From Bacillota bacterium (GTDB taxonomy: Bacteria; Bacillota; Clostridia; Lachnospirales; Lachnospiraceae), in assembly GCA_023437365.1 (NCBI GenBank), contig JAEZGK010000073.1, positions 62,001 through 126,000 of the forward strand: a stretch of DNA of 64,000 bases, in the 5' to 3' direction. The position numbers and the translations under genes were made by a program. This document shows, piece after piece, positions 17,451 to 27,150 of this stretch. Under the pieces are notes generated by a model that ran no database searches, had not been told where the DNA came from, and saw only the letters and a list, made by a program, of their open reading frames with translations. Within the stretch, counting starts at the first letter, position 1. Each line of letters begins with the position of its first letter.

Positions 17451-19697
17451 CTACAGCGTCGCCTTCTGTCCCTTGTCCCCGCGCTTTCGCATGCGGACCT
17501 TCTTGGCGCTTAAGGCTTTATCGTTGAACTGGAAGCTATCCACATTCGGATTCAGTGCGGTAGCGAAGGCCACCGAATCATTTTTATCCAGGGTGATTGC
17601 TTTTACACCACGGCTGGTCTTCTTCAGCTCACTTACCTCGGAAAGAGGGAAGCCAAGGGATAAGCCCTTCTCTGTGAGGAGGATTACCTTTAGGTTGCCT
17701 GCCAGGACTTCATGCGCAGACAGCAGATTGATGGACACGATCTCATCCTTTTCCTCCAGCTTGGTGGAGACGATCTGGGAACGGTTTGTCTCAAATTCCA
17801 CACCGGATACCTGTTTAATAAAACCGGCCTTGGTGGTAAAGAGCAGCTGTGATTCATACAGCTGTTCGAAGGAGGTGTAAAGAACCACATTTTCCTTGCC
17901 CAGCTTGCACAGGTTATGGATCAGAATACCCTTATCCTTGAATTTACATCTTGGTATCGCCTCTGCTTTGACCTGATACATATTTCCTTCTGCCGTAAAC
18001 ACGCATAAGCGGTCGTTATTCTTCATCAGAAGGATATAGACGAATTCCTTCAGATTCTCCTCGGAGGCTCTGGAATAGCTGACGGCGTCGATGGATTTGG
18101 TATAGCCAAAACGGTCAATCAGGACATAGATATCTTCAATCTTGACCTCTTCCACATAATCGGAAATCGTTGCATTGGCAAGGACAGTACTTCTGTCCTT
18201 GTGGAAGACCTTTTTATATTCTCTGAGACGTCCCTTGATTACCTTATACAGTTCCTTGGTGTCTCCCAGGATTTTCTGATATTCCTCGATGGAACTCTTC
18301 AGGGAATCATTTTCCTCATGAAGCTTTAGGATTTCGAGACCAATCAATTTGCTCAATTGCATAGCAAGGATGGCATCTGCCTGACGTTCTGTGAAATCCA
18401 GCTGGGAAGCATCCTTTTTGGATTGCTCTGATTTGAAACGGATCTCCTCGGTATTGCCCTCCATCAGACAAGCCTTCGCCTGCTTTACAGAGGAGCTGCC
18501 ACGAAGGATTTCGATAATCAGGTCGATGACATCGGTGGCCTTGATGAGACCGCCCACGATCTCCAGACGTCGGATGGCTTTATCCAGCAGGTATTCGTAT
18601 TCCTTGGTATAAAGCTCCACCTGGAAATTGACGAATTCACTCAGGACGCTTTTTAAATTGAATACGATTGGCTGCTGATCCTTGACGGCCAGAAGGTTGG
18701 CGGTATAGGTATCCTCCATGCAGGTCTTTTTATAGAGACCGTTCAGCAGATTGTCCAGATCGCGGTCCTTCTTAACCTCAATTACGATTCGGATACCCTC
18801 CTTGGAGGATTCATCACGCACATCGTAAATCTCATCAAATACCTTATCCTTAATTAATGCTGCAAGATTCTCGACCAGCTTTGTCTTGTTACCGGCAATG
18901 GTGTAGGGTATTTCTGTGATCACGATATTCTTTCGGCCGGAATCTCCGTTTTCTATCTCAACCTTGGAGCGGATTCTGATCTTACCTTCTCCGGTCTCGT
19001 ACAGGGCCGGCAGATCATCCTGGTTGGTGATAATGCCTCCGGTCGGGAAATCGGGAGCCGGTATGTAGTCCATCAACTTTCTTACTGTAATATTAGGATT
19101 ATCCATATAGGCAATGACGCCGTCAATGACCTCATCCGGATTATGAGGCGGGATATTGGTGGCCATACCAACCGCGATACCGGTGGTTCCGTTAATCAGA
19201 AGATTAGGAATCATTGCGGGCAGTACCACCGGCTCCTTCTCACTGTCGTCGAAGTTCGGGACAAAGTCAATCAAGCCTTTCTCCAAATGATCTAAGAGGG
19301 CCATGGAGCCCGGAGAGAGTCTTGCCTCGGTATAACGCATCGCAGCGGCACTGTCACCGTCAATGGAACCGAAGTTACCGTGTCCGTCAACCAGAGGGAC
19401 CATCAGGGAGAAATCCTCAGTCATGCGCACCAATGCTTCATAGATGGAGCTGTCACCATGGGGATGGTACTTACCCATGGTATCACCGACGATACGTGCA
19501 CTCTTTCTGTGAGGCTTTGCCGGGTCCAGTCCCAGCTCTATCATAGAATACAGAATTCTTCTTTGTACCGGCTTCAAACCGTCTCGAACGTCAGGTAAAG
19601 CACGGGCGATAATAACACTCAGGGCATAATCCCGATAACTGGTTTTCATTTCCTCGGAAAAGTCCATCTGAATGATCTGATCAGTAATTTTTTTCAT
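17451..19697 (-). CDS. parC: Type II topoisomerase subunit A (ParC; GyrA-like)
   Basis: 748 residues. It cleaves and religates DNA in the topoisomerase IV A2B2 complex with the ParE subunit encoded just upstream. The N-terminal breakage-reunion domain has ALPDVRDGLKPVQRR and the active-site Tyr122 in AAMRYTEARLS. The resistance-determining stretch GDSSIYE keeps Ser83 and Glu87, the quinolone-sensitive state. The C-terminal beta-pinwheel is shorter and more degenerate than in GyrA, consistent with ParC. Start ATG follows GGAGG. A gyrA assignment is the alternative; the ParE-ParC order away from any dnaA/recF context favours ParC. Confidence 0.88.
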   Translation of the reverse strand: MKKITDQIIQMDFSEEMKTSYRDYALSVIIARALPDVRDGLKPVQRRILYSMIELGLDPAKPHRKSARIVGDTMGKYHPHGDSSIYEALVRMTEDFSLMVPLVDGHGNFGSIDGDSAAAMRYTEARLSPGSMALLDHLEKGLIDFVPNFDDSEKEPVVLPAMIPNLLINGTTGIAVGMATNIPPHNPDEVIDGVIAYMDNPNITVRKLMDYIPAPDFPTGGIITNQDDLPALYETGEGKIRIRSKVEIENGDSGRKNIVITEIPYTIAGNKTKLVENLAALIKDKVFDEIYDVRDESSKEGIRIVIEVKKDRDLDNLLNGLYKKTCMEDTYTANLLAVKDQQPIVFNLKSVLSEFVNFQVELYTKEYEYLLDKAIRRLEIVGGLIKATDVIDLIIEILRGSSSVKQAKACLMEGNTEEIRFKSEQSKKDASQLDFTERQADAILAMQLSKLIGLEILKLHEENDSLKSSIEEYQKILGDTKELYKVIKGRLREYKKVFHKDRSTVLANATISDYVEEVKIEDIYVLIDRFGYTKSIDAVSYSRASEENLKEFVYILLMKNNDRLCVFTAEGNMYQVKAEAIPRCKFKDKGILIHNLCKLGKENVVLYTSFEQLYESQLLFTTKAGFIKQVSGVEFETNRSQIVSTKLEEKDEIVSINLLSAHEVLAGNLKVILLTEKGLSLGFPLSEVSELKKTSRGVKAITLDKNDSVAFATALNPNVDSFQFNDKALSAKKVRMRKRGDKGQKATL

Positions 19698-19740
19698 TGT
19701 TACCTCCGTGTAAATACTTGATATATTTTACATCAGAAGC

Positions 19741-19791
19741 TCGTACCGTCGCAGGTACGAACTTAAGTATAATTCTGGTTTATCAGAATTA
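19741..19791 (-). other. Two small hairpins in the parE-parC spacer
   Basis: TCGTACC/GGTACGA (19741-19760) and TAATTCTG/CAGAATTA (19770-19791) lie between the parE stop and the parC start. Neither has a convincing T-run, so they may be RNA-processing or stability elements within one transcript. Confidence 0.5.
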
Positions 19792-19794
19792 CTT

Positions 19795-21726
19795 TTATAT
19801 ATCTACCTTCGCATATCTTGCCTCTTCCATAATAAAGCTTCTTCGCGGAGGAACATTGCTGCTCATCAGCATAGTTGTGATTTCATCCGCCTCAACGGTA
19901 TCACTGATGGAGATCTGAGCCAGAATACGGGTTTCGGGATCCAGTGTGGTTTCCCATAGCTGGTGGGCATCCATTTCTCCAAGACCTTTGTAACGCTGAA
20001 GACTCAGGATTTTGTTGCCCTCCTTCTTACGGAATTTCTCGAGCTCAAAATCGTTGAAGAGATACTCGGACTGCTTTGTCTTCTTGCCCTTGACAGAGGT
20101 TTCATAATCTACCTTATAAAGAGGGGGTAGCCCACGGTATACCTTTCCTTCGAGAATCAATTCCGGCATAAACCGGTAGAAGAAGGTCAGAAGCAAAGTA
20201 CTGATATGAGCACCATCGACATCGGCATCGGTCAATATAATGATTTTGTCATAGCGAAGCTTTGAGATATCGAATTCATCCCCGATACCGCAGCCAAAGG
20301 TTGCGATCATCTGTTTAATTTCGTTATTGACGAGTATTTTCTCTAAGGTTGCCTTCTCCACGTTCAGAATCTTGCCGCGCAGGGGAAGCACCGCTTGCGT
20401 TCTTCTGTTTCTCGCTGTTTTTACGGTGCCGCCCGCAGAATCACCCTCTACGATATATAACTCACATTCTTCCGGCTTTCTAGAGGAGCAGGAAGCCAGC
20501 TTGCTTCTGGTATCCACATCGTTCAGCTGCTTCATAACTGCCACCCTTGCTTTATCGCTGGCGCGTCTGGCGTTAAAGGATTTCATGGAGTTATCCAGAA
20601 TGGTCTTTAAAACCTCCACGTGCTTATCAAACCAACGGACAGACTCGGAGGTAAATACATCCTCCACGGCTGTTTTAGCATCGGTGTTACCAAGCTTCGT
20701 CTTTGTCTGGCCTTCGAACTGCGGATCGGGATGCTTGATGGAGATGATGGCCATCAGTCCGTTACGGATATCCTTACCGTCAAAATTCTCATCCTTTTCC
20801 TTTAGGATATTCAGTTCTCTTGCATATTGGTTCATGACGCGGGTCAGACCGGATTTGAAGCCGGTGACCAGAGTACCGCCGTCTACGACATTGATACGAT
20901 TACAGTAAGCATTGATCTGCTCGGTGTAGCTGTCGGTATATTGAAAAGCGATTTCCACCTCGATATCACCGCTTTTTCCCTCCAGGTAGATCGGTTCTTC
21001 ATGAAGCGGTGCCAGTTCGCGGGTCAGATAGGAGACAAAGCTCTTAATGCCGAACTCCTCCTGATAGGTTTTCTCGAGTCCTGTGATCTGATCGGTGAAA
21101 TGAATTAATAGATTCTTATTTAAAAATGCAATTTCCTTCAGCTTTTTTGTGATAATTTCCGCTTTAAATTCCACGGTTTCAAAGATGGAATCATCGGGAT
21201 AGAAGGTTACCTTCGTACCTGTATCGGACTTATTGCATTTGCCGACCACAGGAAGGAGCCCGTCCTCCAGCTTGACGATGGGATGGCCGCCGTCAACATA
21301 TTCGTCGCGATATACCTTACCGTCTCTTCTTACCTCGACAAGCATACGCTTGCTGAGCGCATTCACTACAGAGGCACCGACACCGTGCAGACCGCCGGAT
21401 ACCTTGTATACGGAGTTGCCGAATTTGCCGCCGGCATGTAGGATCGTATAGACTACTCGAACCGAAGGAATTTTCTTGGTCGGATGAATATCGACCGGAA
21501 CTCCTCGACCATTGTCACTAATTTCTATACCGCCGTCCTTTAATAATGTGATGTCGATCCTTGTACAAAATCCTGCCAGATGTTCGTCGATACCGTTATC
21601 GATGATCTCCCAAATCAGATGATGAAGACCTCTCGGACCCGTGCTTCCGATATACATACCGGGACGCTTCCGGACTGCCTCCAAGCCCTCTAGTACGACG
21701 ATCTGGCTGCCGCTATATTGTTCCAT
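19795..21726 (-). CDS. parE: Type II topoisomerase subunit B (ParE; GyrB-like)
   Basis: 643 residues from ATG 21726, which follows GAAGGGG; the frame extends to 21774 without a better site. The GHKL ATPase domain shows EIIDNGIDEHLAG and the ATP lid GGLHGVGASVVNALS. The TOPRIM domain shows EGDSAGGTVKTARNR and LTDADVDGAHI, and the tail QRYKGLGEMDAHQLWETTLDP. The size lacks the insertion of proteobacterial GyrB. It transduces ATP binding into strand passage with ParC, whose gene starts 97 bases downstream. Gyrase B is the alternative label. Confidence 0.88.
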   Translation of the reverse strand: MEQYSGSQIVVLEGLEAVRKRPGMYIGSTGPRGLHHLIWEIIDNGIDEHLAGFCTRIDITLLKDGGIEISDNGRGVPVDIHPTKKIPSVRVVYTILHAGGKFGNSVYKVSGGLHGVGASVVNALSKRMLVEVRRDGKVYRDEYVDGGHPIVKLEDGLLPVVGKCNKSDTGTKVTFYPDDSIFETVEFKAEIITKKLKEIAFLNKNLLIHFTDQITGLEKTYQEEFGIKSFVSYLTRELAPLHEEPIYLEGKSGDIEVEIAFQYTDSYTEQINAYCNRINVVDGGTLVTGFKSGLTRVMNQYARELNILKEKDENFDGKDIRNGLMAIISIKHPDPQFEGQTKTKLGNTDAKTAVEDVFTSESVRWFDKHVEVLKTILDNSMKSFNARRASDKARVAVMKQLNDVDTRSKLASCSSRKPEECELYIVEGDSAGGTVKTARNRRTQAVLPLRGKILNVEKATLEKILVNNEIKQMIATFGCGIGDEFDISKLRYDKIIILTDADVDGAHISTLLLTFFYRFMPELILEGKVYRGLPPLYKVDYETSVKGKKTKQSEYLFNDFELEKFRKKEGNKILSLQRYKGLGEMDAHQLWETTLDPETRILAQISISDTVEADEITTMLMSSNVPPRRSFIMEEARYAKVDI

Positions 21727-21981
21727 GGTATAAACCCCTTCTATAAATGTTTTATCCTGTGAAGAAAGTACCAAAAGCTGCAGTACAAAGCTCTATACAC
21801 AATATACTGATAGAATGACTGCCTCACAACAGCTATATATTGTGGTGATACTTTAATCATCCTGGTAATTATATCACATAGATTGAAAGATTTCCAGAAA
21901 TATTGCAATCATACGTTCGTACCATAGATATGGCAATATTTAAGGACATATTTATGATTCGCAGAAAAAATAAAAAAGTGA

Positions 21982-22009
21982 TTGAAAAAACCGTAGAATG
22001 ATGTATAAT
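21982..22009 (+). promoter_or_regulatory. Promoter for the PHP-domain gene
   Basis: TTGAAA (21982-21987), a 16-base spacer and a perfect TATAAT (22004-22009). It leaves a leader of about 185 bases before the ATG at 22201. Confidence 0.7.
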
Positions 22010-22038
22010 AGGAACAATTATTGAAGATGAAATCATAA

Positions 22039-22096
22039 CCCCCTCGAAGCTGAGCGACAGGGGGAATTCTTTCGGCCCTTGGGTAAAGGAAGAATT
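22039..22096 (+). promoter_or_regulatory. Structured 5' leader of the PHP-domain gene, class unknown
   Basis: Two adjacent stems follow the promoter: CCCCCT/AGGGGG with a 14-base loop, and AATTCTTTC/GGAAGAATT with an inner CCCTTGGG. A CCGG/CCGG pair follows near 22160-22180. The layout suits a cis-acting RNA, but I could not match it to a riboswitch class I know. Confidence 0.45.
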
Positions 22097-22200
22097 ATGT
22101 GAAAATTTGACAGACAGAATCGAATAGAATATTTATGCAATTTCGATTATATTTATAGCCGGATCCCTTAGGAAACCGGAATGAAAGGCGACGAAGTAAT

Positions 22201-22911
22201 ATGGGCCTGTATTTATATGAGACGCATCTGCATACCACGGCAGCCAGTGCCTGTGCCCTGTTCACCGGGGAACAGCATGCCAGATACTATAAGGCAGCGG
22301 GGTATACCGGAATTATCGTGACGGATCATTTTTTTAACGGCAATTGTTGTGTCCCGCGTAATCTTCCCTGGGAAGAACGCGTCGACTTATTCTGTAAGGG
22401 TTATGAAGAGGCCAAAGCAGAAGGGGATAGGATCGGTTTATCCGTATTCTTTGGATGGGAAGCTAATTTTAATGCAACAGAATTCCTGATCTATGGTCTG
22501 GATAAGGAATGGCTGAAGAAACATCCTGAAATTCTTGATTGGTCCATCCGGGAGCAATATGAACATGTCCATGCGGATGGAGGCTATATCGTACATGCTC
22601 ATCCCTTTCGGATCAGGTCCTATATTCCGGAAATTCGTCTGTTTCCTGAATATGTGGATGCGGTGGAGGCGATCAATGTGGGTAACCGCAATGAGACTTT
22701 TGACAGGGAGGCTTATCTTTATGCCAAAAAGCATAAGCTGAGAATGACAGCAGGCACCGACGCTCACGGTATGGAGAATCTCCACAGCGGAGTGGCTTTG
22801 AAAAGACCTGCGGAGAATATACAGGATTGGATTGATATCATCAAGTCGGGCAAATATGAGCTGGTGAAGCCGCGAACAGAAGGAACAGACAGAACAAGCT
22901 GTCTTTCATAA
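22201..22911 (+). CDS. PHP-domain metal-dependent phosphoesterase
   Basis: 236 residues. All four PHP metal motifs are visible: ETHLHTT (His9, His11), TDHFF, IVHAHPFR and GTDAHG. In this superfamily these bind up to three divalent metals and hydrolyse phosphoesters, as in histidinol phosphatases and nucleases. There is no polymerase or helicase fusion, so it is a stand-alone member, resembling proteins annotated only as PHP-domain containing. The ribosome-binding site is weak (AAAGG about 12 bases upstream). The leader above and the lysine-pathway gene below are its neighbours, but the intervening hairpin at 22945 suggests separate regulation. Confidence 0.85.
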   Translation: MGLYLYETHLHTTAASACALFTGEQHARYYKAAGYTGIIVTDHFFNGNCCVPRNLPWEERVDLFCKGYEEAKAEGDRIGLSVFFGWEANFNATEFLIYGLDKEWLKKHPEILDWSIREQYEHVHADGGYIVHAHPFRIRSYIPEIRLFPEYVDAVEAINVGNRNETFDREAYLYAKKHKLRMTAGTDAHGMENLHSGVALKRPAENIQDWIDIIKSGKYELVKPRTEGTDRTSCLS

Positions 22912-22944
22912 CAGAAGCTATATGCTGCAGCTACGTTGCAGCTC

Positions 22945-22972
22945 GTGTGAATTCACTCTTTTCCATTCACAC
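22945..22972 (+). other. Hairpin between the PHP gene and lysA
   Basis: GTGTGAAT, a 12-base loop, ATTCACAC. There is no T-run directly after it. It may be a weak terminator or a processing site. No lysine riboswitch was recognised before lysA. Confidence 0.45.
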
Positions 22973-23005
22973 TATATATTACAATATGATATAGGAGGTT
23001 TCTTA

Positions 23006-24271
23006 ATGAAAAAACCGTTTGTAACATTGGAACAGCTGCAGGAAATTACTAAGAATTACCCCACTCCCTTCCACATCTATGATGAAAAGGGGATACGTGA
23101 AAATGCCAGAAAGTTATACAAAGCATTCTCCTGGAATAAGGGCTTTAAGGAATATTTTGCAGTAAAAGCCACACCAAACCCCTATATTCTCAATATACTG
23201 AAAGAAGAGGGCTGCGGTGTAGACTGCTCCTCGATGACAGAATTGATGCTTTCGGAAGCCTTGGGTTGTTCGGGAAATGATATCATGTTTTCCTCCAACG
23301 CCACTCCTCCGGAGGAATTTATCAAGGCAACCGAGTTGAAAGCCATCATTAACCTGGATGATTATACACATATTGATTTCCTTGAGAAGGTGGCAGGAAT
23401 TCCTGAGACCATCTGCTGCCGCTATAATCCCGGCGGAGTCTTTAAGACCGCCAACGGAATTATGGACAATCCGGGAGATGCCAAATACGGTTTTACGAAG
23501 GAACAGCTGATCGACGGGTTTCAGAAGCTGAAAGCGAAGGGAGCAAGAAACTTCGGAATTCATTCCTTCCTGGCGAGCAATACTGCCACGAACGAGTATT
23601 ATCCTGAGCTGGCTAAGATTTTATTTCAATTGGCTGTTGAGCTGCGGGATAAGACAGGTGCGGATATTAAGTTCATCAATCTCTCGGGCGGTGTGGGCAT
23701 CCCCTACAAGCCTCATGCCAAGGCAAATGACATCCTGGAGATCGGCGAAGGGGTAAGGAAAGCCTTTGAAGAGATTTTGGTGCCGGCGGGTATGGGTGAT
23801 ATCGCAATTTTTACAGAGCTGGGACGCTATATGCTGGCTCCTTACGGACACCTGGTAGCAAAAGCAATCCATGAGAAGCATATTTACAAGGAATATATCG
23901 GCCTGGATGCCTGTGCGGTGAATCTGATGAGGCCGGCAATGTATGGTGCATACCATCATATCACAGTCCTGGGAAAGGAAAATGCCCCCTGTGACCATAA
24001 ATACGATATTACCGGTTCCCTCTGTGAGAATAATGATAAGTTTGCAATTGACCGTATGCTGCCGAAGATTGATATCGGAGATTATATTGTTATCCATGAT
24101 ACAGGTGCACACGGCTTCGCGATGGGCTATAACTATAACGGCAAGCTAAAGTCAGCCGAGCTGCTTTTGAAGGAAGACAAAACTGTGCAGCTGATCAGAC
24201 GTGCGGAGACGCCGAAGGATTATTTTGCGACTTTTGATTTTGATGATATCTTGAAGGGTATTGAATTATAA
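23006..24271 (+). CDS. lysA: Diaminopimelate decarboxylase family protein
   Basis: 421 residues from ATG 23006 behind GGAGG (8-nt spacing); the frame open from 22922 has no site. It is a fold-III PLP enzyme: FAVKATPNP carries the Schiff-base Lys54, LSGGVGIPY the glycine-rich phosphate loop and YDITGSLCENNDK the Cys-containing active-site segment from the partner subunit. It would decarboxylate meso-diaminopimelate to lysine. Length and motifs fit the clostridial branch of LysA; other ornithine/arginine decarboxylase relatives are less likely given the GSLCE motif. It precedes greA and lysS, which makes a loose lysine-related cluster. Confidence 0.88.
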   Translation: MKKPFVTLEQLQEITKNYPTPFHIYDEKGIRENARKLYKAFSWNKGFKEYFAVKATPNPYILNILKEEGCGVDCSSMTELMLSEALGCSGNDIMFSSNATPPEEFIKATELKAIINLDDYTHIDFLEKVAGIPETICCRYNPGGVFKTANGIMDNPGDAKYGFTKEQLIDGFQKLKAKGARNFGIHSFLASNTATNEYYPELAKILFQLAVELRDKTGADIKFINLSGGVGIPYKPHAKANDILEIGEGVRKAFEEILVPAGMGDIAIFTELGRYMLAPYGHLVAKAIHEKHIYKEYIGLDACAVNLMRPAMYGAYHHITVLGKENAPCDHKYDITGSLCENNDKFAIDRMLPKIDIGDYIVIHDTGAHGFAMGYNYNGKLKSAELLLKEDKTVQLIRRAETPKDYFATFDFDDILKGIEL

Positions 24272-24424
24272 AAAATATGCCGATAAATAGGATTAAGACA
24301 GCGAAGTGTAAAATTACAGTACTTAGTATTATTCATAAAACCATAGAATATTTTAGCTGCATTGAAGATAAGATATAATGTAACTTTTAAGCCGGCGGAC
24401 TTATTACCGCAAGATAATGTGATG

Positions 24425-24453
24425 TTGACAAGAAACTATTGATACGATATAAT
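24425..24453 (+). promoter_or_regulatory. Consensus sigma-A promoter of greA-lysS
   Basis: Perfect TTGACA (24425-24430), a 17-base spacer, and perfect TATAAT (24448-24453), 54 bases before the greA start. Confidence 0.9.
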
Positions 24454-24506
24454 ACTTTGAATGTATTGTATATTGTATAAAAAGCAATATGGAGGAAGGG
24501 TGTTTT

Positions 24507-24989
24507 ATGGTAGAAAAGAAGAACATATTGACTTATGCGGGTTTACGACAACTGGAAGAAGAGCTTCATGATCTGAAAGTAAATCAGAGAAAAATCGTTG
24601 CGCAGAAGATAAAGGAAGCAAGAGAACAAGGGGATCTTTCTGAGAACGCGGAGTATGATGCAGCTAAGGATGAGCAAAGAGATATCGAAGCAAGAATTGA
24701 AGAGATCGATAAGATCCTAAAGAATGCTGAAGTTGTTGTTGAAGATGAAGTAGATGTTAATGTAATCAATATTGGCTGTAAGGTCAAGATTTTAGATATT
24801 GAATTTAACGAGGAGCTTGAATATAAGTTAGTCGGTTCTACAGAGGCTAACAGCTTAAGAGGCAAGATCTCCAACGAGTCACCGCTCGGCCAGGCCCTGA
24901 TTGGAGCTAAGGTGGGTGACGTTGTCAGTGTGGATGCGCATGCAGGCACGATGCAGTATAAGATTTTGGGAATTCATAGATCAAATTAA
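24507..24989 (+). CDS. greA: Transcription elongation factor GreA
   Basis: 160 residues, the normal size. The N-terminal coiled coil (TYAGLRQLEEELHDLKVNQR...) carries the acidic tip in DLSENAEYDAAKDEQ, which reaches into the RNA polymerase secondary channel to stimulate cleavage of backtracked RNA. The C-terminal FKBP-like domain has ISNESPLGQALIGAKVGDVV. ATG 24507 is preferred over the in-frame ATG 24489, which has no ribosome-binding site. It is transcribed from a consensus promoter and followed by lysS after 77 bases, probably as one operon, a common firmicute pairing. Confidence 0.96.
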   Translation: MVEKKNILTYAGLRQLEEELHDLKVNQRKIVAQKIKEAREQGDLSENAEYDAAKDEQRDIEARIEEIDKILKNAEVVVEDEVDVNVINIGCKVKILDIEFNEELEYKLVGSTEANSLRGKISNESPLGQALIGAKVGDVVSVDAHAGTMQYKILGIHRSN

Positions 24990-25066
24990 TATTGAGATGG
25001 AGTAAGTTGGCTTACCAAGGATTAGACTTGACGAGAGGCAGTTTACTGCAATAAGAGGTGAAATTC

Positions 25067-26554
25067 ATGGCTGAGGAAAGAATTCAAACAGAGCAGGATA
25101 TCAATGAGTTACTGAAGGTGAAGAGAGCGAAGCTTGCAGAACTTCAGGAAAGCGGGAAAGACCCTTTCCAGATTATGAAGTATCAGGTGACCAATCATTC
25201 CAGCGATATCATACAGGATTTTGAGAGCTTTGAAGGGAAATGCGTTTCCATAGCAGGACGTGTTATGTCAAAGCGTATTATGGGAAAGGCTTCCTTCTGT
25301 AATATCAGAGACTTGGGTGGTGACATTCAGGCCTATGTCAAGAGAGACGAAGTCGGCGAAGAGCCCTATGCAGAGTTTAAGAAGTATGATATTGGAGATA
25401 TTGTCGGTATCGAGGGAGAGGTATTTAAGACGCATACCGGTGAAGTGTCTGTCAAAGCAACCAAGGTCGTTCTGTTAACCAAGAGCCTCCAGATTCTGCC
25501 AGAGAAATTCCATGGCCTGAAGGATACCGATACCAGATACAGACAAAGATATATTGATTTGATTGTAAATCCCGAGGTTCGTGATACCTTCGTGAAGCGT
25601 TCCAAGATCATCAGAGAAATACGTAATTATCTTGATAATAAAGAATTTATTGAGGTGGAGACACCGGTGCTTGTGCCGAATGCCGGCGGTGCTGCGGCGA
25701 AGCCTTTCAATACACATCATAATGCCTTGGATCAGGATATTCATCTTAGAATATCTCTGGAGCTTTACTTAAAGCGTCTGATCGTGGGCGGTCTGGAGCG
25801 TGTATACGAAATCGGACGTGTATTCCGCAATGAGGGTTTATCTGTCAGACATAACCCGGAATTCACTCTTTTAGAGTTATATCAGGCTTATACCGACTAC
25901 TACGGTATGATGGATCTTGTGGAAGATCTGTTCCGTACAGTAGCTCAGAAGGTGCTTGGTACAACAACCATCAGCTATGACGGTGTGGAGATTGATCTAT
26001 CTAAGCCCTTTGATCGACTCACCATGGTAGAAGCAATTAAGAAATATGCCAATATAGACTTTACTCAGATTCCTGACGAGGCTGCTGCTAAAGCACTCGC
26101 GAAGGAGCATCATATCGAGTTTGAGGCAAGACATAAGAGAGGCGACATCATCAACCTGTTCTTCGAGGAGTTCGTAGAAGAGAATCTGGTACAGCCGACC
26201 TTCATCATGGATCATCCGGTGGAGATTTCACCGCTTGCTTCCAGAAAGCCGAACGATCCTGATTATACAGAGCGTTTTGAGCTCTTTATCACCCGCAGAG
26301 AGATGGCAAATGCTTTCTCCGAGCTGAACGATCCCTTGGATCAGAGAGGCCGTTTCGAAGCACAGGAAGCGCTAAGAGCAGCCGGAGATGAGGAAGCAAA
26401 TCAGCTGGATGAGGATTTCTTAACAGCACTGGAATACGGTATGCCTCCGACAGGCGGTATCGGTATCGGAATTGACAGACTGGTGATGCTGTTGACAGAT
26501 TCTATGGCGATCAGGGATGTGCTGTTGTTCCCGACGATGAAATTACAAAATTAG
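25067..26554 (+). CDS. lysS: Lysyl-tRNA synthetase, class II
   Basis: 495 residues from ATG 25067 after AGAGGTG. An OB-fold anticodon-binding domain (VSIAGRVMSKRIMGKASFCNIRD) is followed by the class II core: motif 1 with FIEVETPVL, motif 2 with YEIGRVFRNEG and motif 3 in GIGIGIDRLVMLL. The signature ELNDPLDQR is also present. It charges tRNA-Lys in the cytoplasm. The putative mobile island begins within some 250 bases after its stop, so lysS is the last core gene in the window. Confidence 0.97.
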   Translation: MAEERIQTEQDINELLKVKRAKLAELQESGKDPFQIMKYQVTNHSSDIIQDFESFEGKCVSIAGRVMSKRIMGKASFCNIRDLGGDIQAYVKRDEVGEEPYAEFKKYDIGDIVGIEGEVFKTHTGEVSVKATKVVLLTKSLQILPEKFHGLKDTDTRYRQRYIDLIVNPEVRDTFVKRSKIIREIRNYLDNKEFIEVETPVLVPNAGGAAAKPFNTHHNALDQDIHLRISLELYLKRLIVGGLERVYEIGRVFRNEGLSVRHNPEFTLLELYQAYTDYYGMMDLVEDLFRTVAQKVLGTTTISYDGVEIDLSKPFDRLTMVEAIKKYANIDFTQIPDEAAAKALAKEHHIEFEARHKRGDIINLFFEEFVEENLVQPTFIMDHPVEISPLASRKPNDPDYTERFELFITRREMANAFSELNDPLDQRGRFEAQEALRAAGDEEANQLDEDFLTALEYGMPPTGGIGIGIDRLVMLLTDSMAIRDVLLFPTMKLQN

Positions 26555-26752
26555 ATGGATCTCTACGACGCTCTACGACACTCAGTGGACTTCGGTGGAC
26601 TTATACGGATTGACCTCTTTTCCTGAAAATCAGCATGGAAGATATCGGGTCAGGATGTAAAAGCAAAAAAAGCTCCCGGAGCATGTTGGAGAGTAAGAAA
26701 AACCTAAAAAAATAAAGATAATCTTGAGGAATAGCTTAAGATTTGAAGTGAT

Positions 26753-26798
26753 AGACACTTCGTTACTGGTAGAAATACCGGAGCGAGGTGTCTTTTTT
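26753..26798 (+). terminator. Terminator at the junction between lysS and the mobile island
   Basis: AGACACTTCGTT pairs with GGAGCGAGGTGTCT (some G-U), followed by six T. It lies 200 bases past lysS. The 26555-26752 stretch holds no gene I can support. Confidence 0.8.
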
Positions 26799-26801
26799 GT
26801 T

Positions 26802-26858
26802 TCAGAAAATGTGTTCAACTTGTAGTCAGATCGTTATTTCATGTATCAGAAAATGTGT
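26802..26858 (+). repeat. Pair of 13-bp direct repeats at the island's left end
   Basis: TCAGAAAATGTGT occurs at 26802-26814 and 26846-26858, 44 bases apart start to start. Their position between the lysS terminator and the first DUF6462 gene makes integrase arm sites, excisionase sites or operators plausible. Confidence 0.5.
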
Positions 26859-26910
26859 CAAAAAGGTTTTTGAGACAATTAAAAAGTGATCTATGGATCG
26901 AGGTGAGAAA

Positions 26911-27135
26911 TTGAAGAGCAAAAAGAAAAAGGAGGGTCCGGATCTAAGCAGGTATTTAGGTGATAACGCGAAGCGCTACGTTACTTACGGTCAGGCATCG
27001 ATCATCTATTCCGTTCCCTATTATGCCTTTGTAAAGATGGCAAAGGAGGCAAATGCCTGTTGGAAGATCAGGAAGACAGTAATCGTAGACTTGGATAAGT
27101 TTGAAGCATATCTAGAAACAAAGAAAATTAAGTAA
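26911..27135 (+). CDS. Small DUF6462/excisionase-like DNA-binding protein
   Basis: About 74 residues from TTG 26911 after AGGTG; an ATG at 26893 in the same frame has no ribosome-binding site. The core YVTYGQASIIYSVPYYAFVKMAKEANACWKIRKTVIVDLDKFEAYL has the layout of an excisionase-type winged helix: a helix-turn-helix, then a K..VIVD..K wing, then a final helix. It is a diverged relative of the next gene, 15 bases downstream. Such tandem small proteins sit at the start of many clostridial ICE replication or partition modules. The role in excision or copy control is inferred. Confidence 0.6.
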   Translation: MKSKKKKEGPDLSRYLGDNAKRYVTYGQASIIYSVPYYAFVKMAKEANACWKIRKTVIVDLDKFEAYLETKKIK

Positions 27136-27150
27136 GAGTAGGTGAAGAAA

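Noticed and set aside
20327..20908. 193-codon plus-strand frame opposite parE
   Set aside because: It overlaps the well-supported parE coding region entirely and has no family features.
22912..23005. Lysine riboswitch upstream of lysA
   Set aside because: The gap is too short for the L-box and lacks its conserved motifs.
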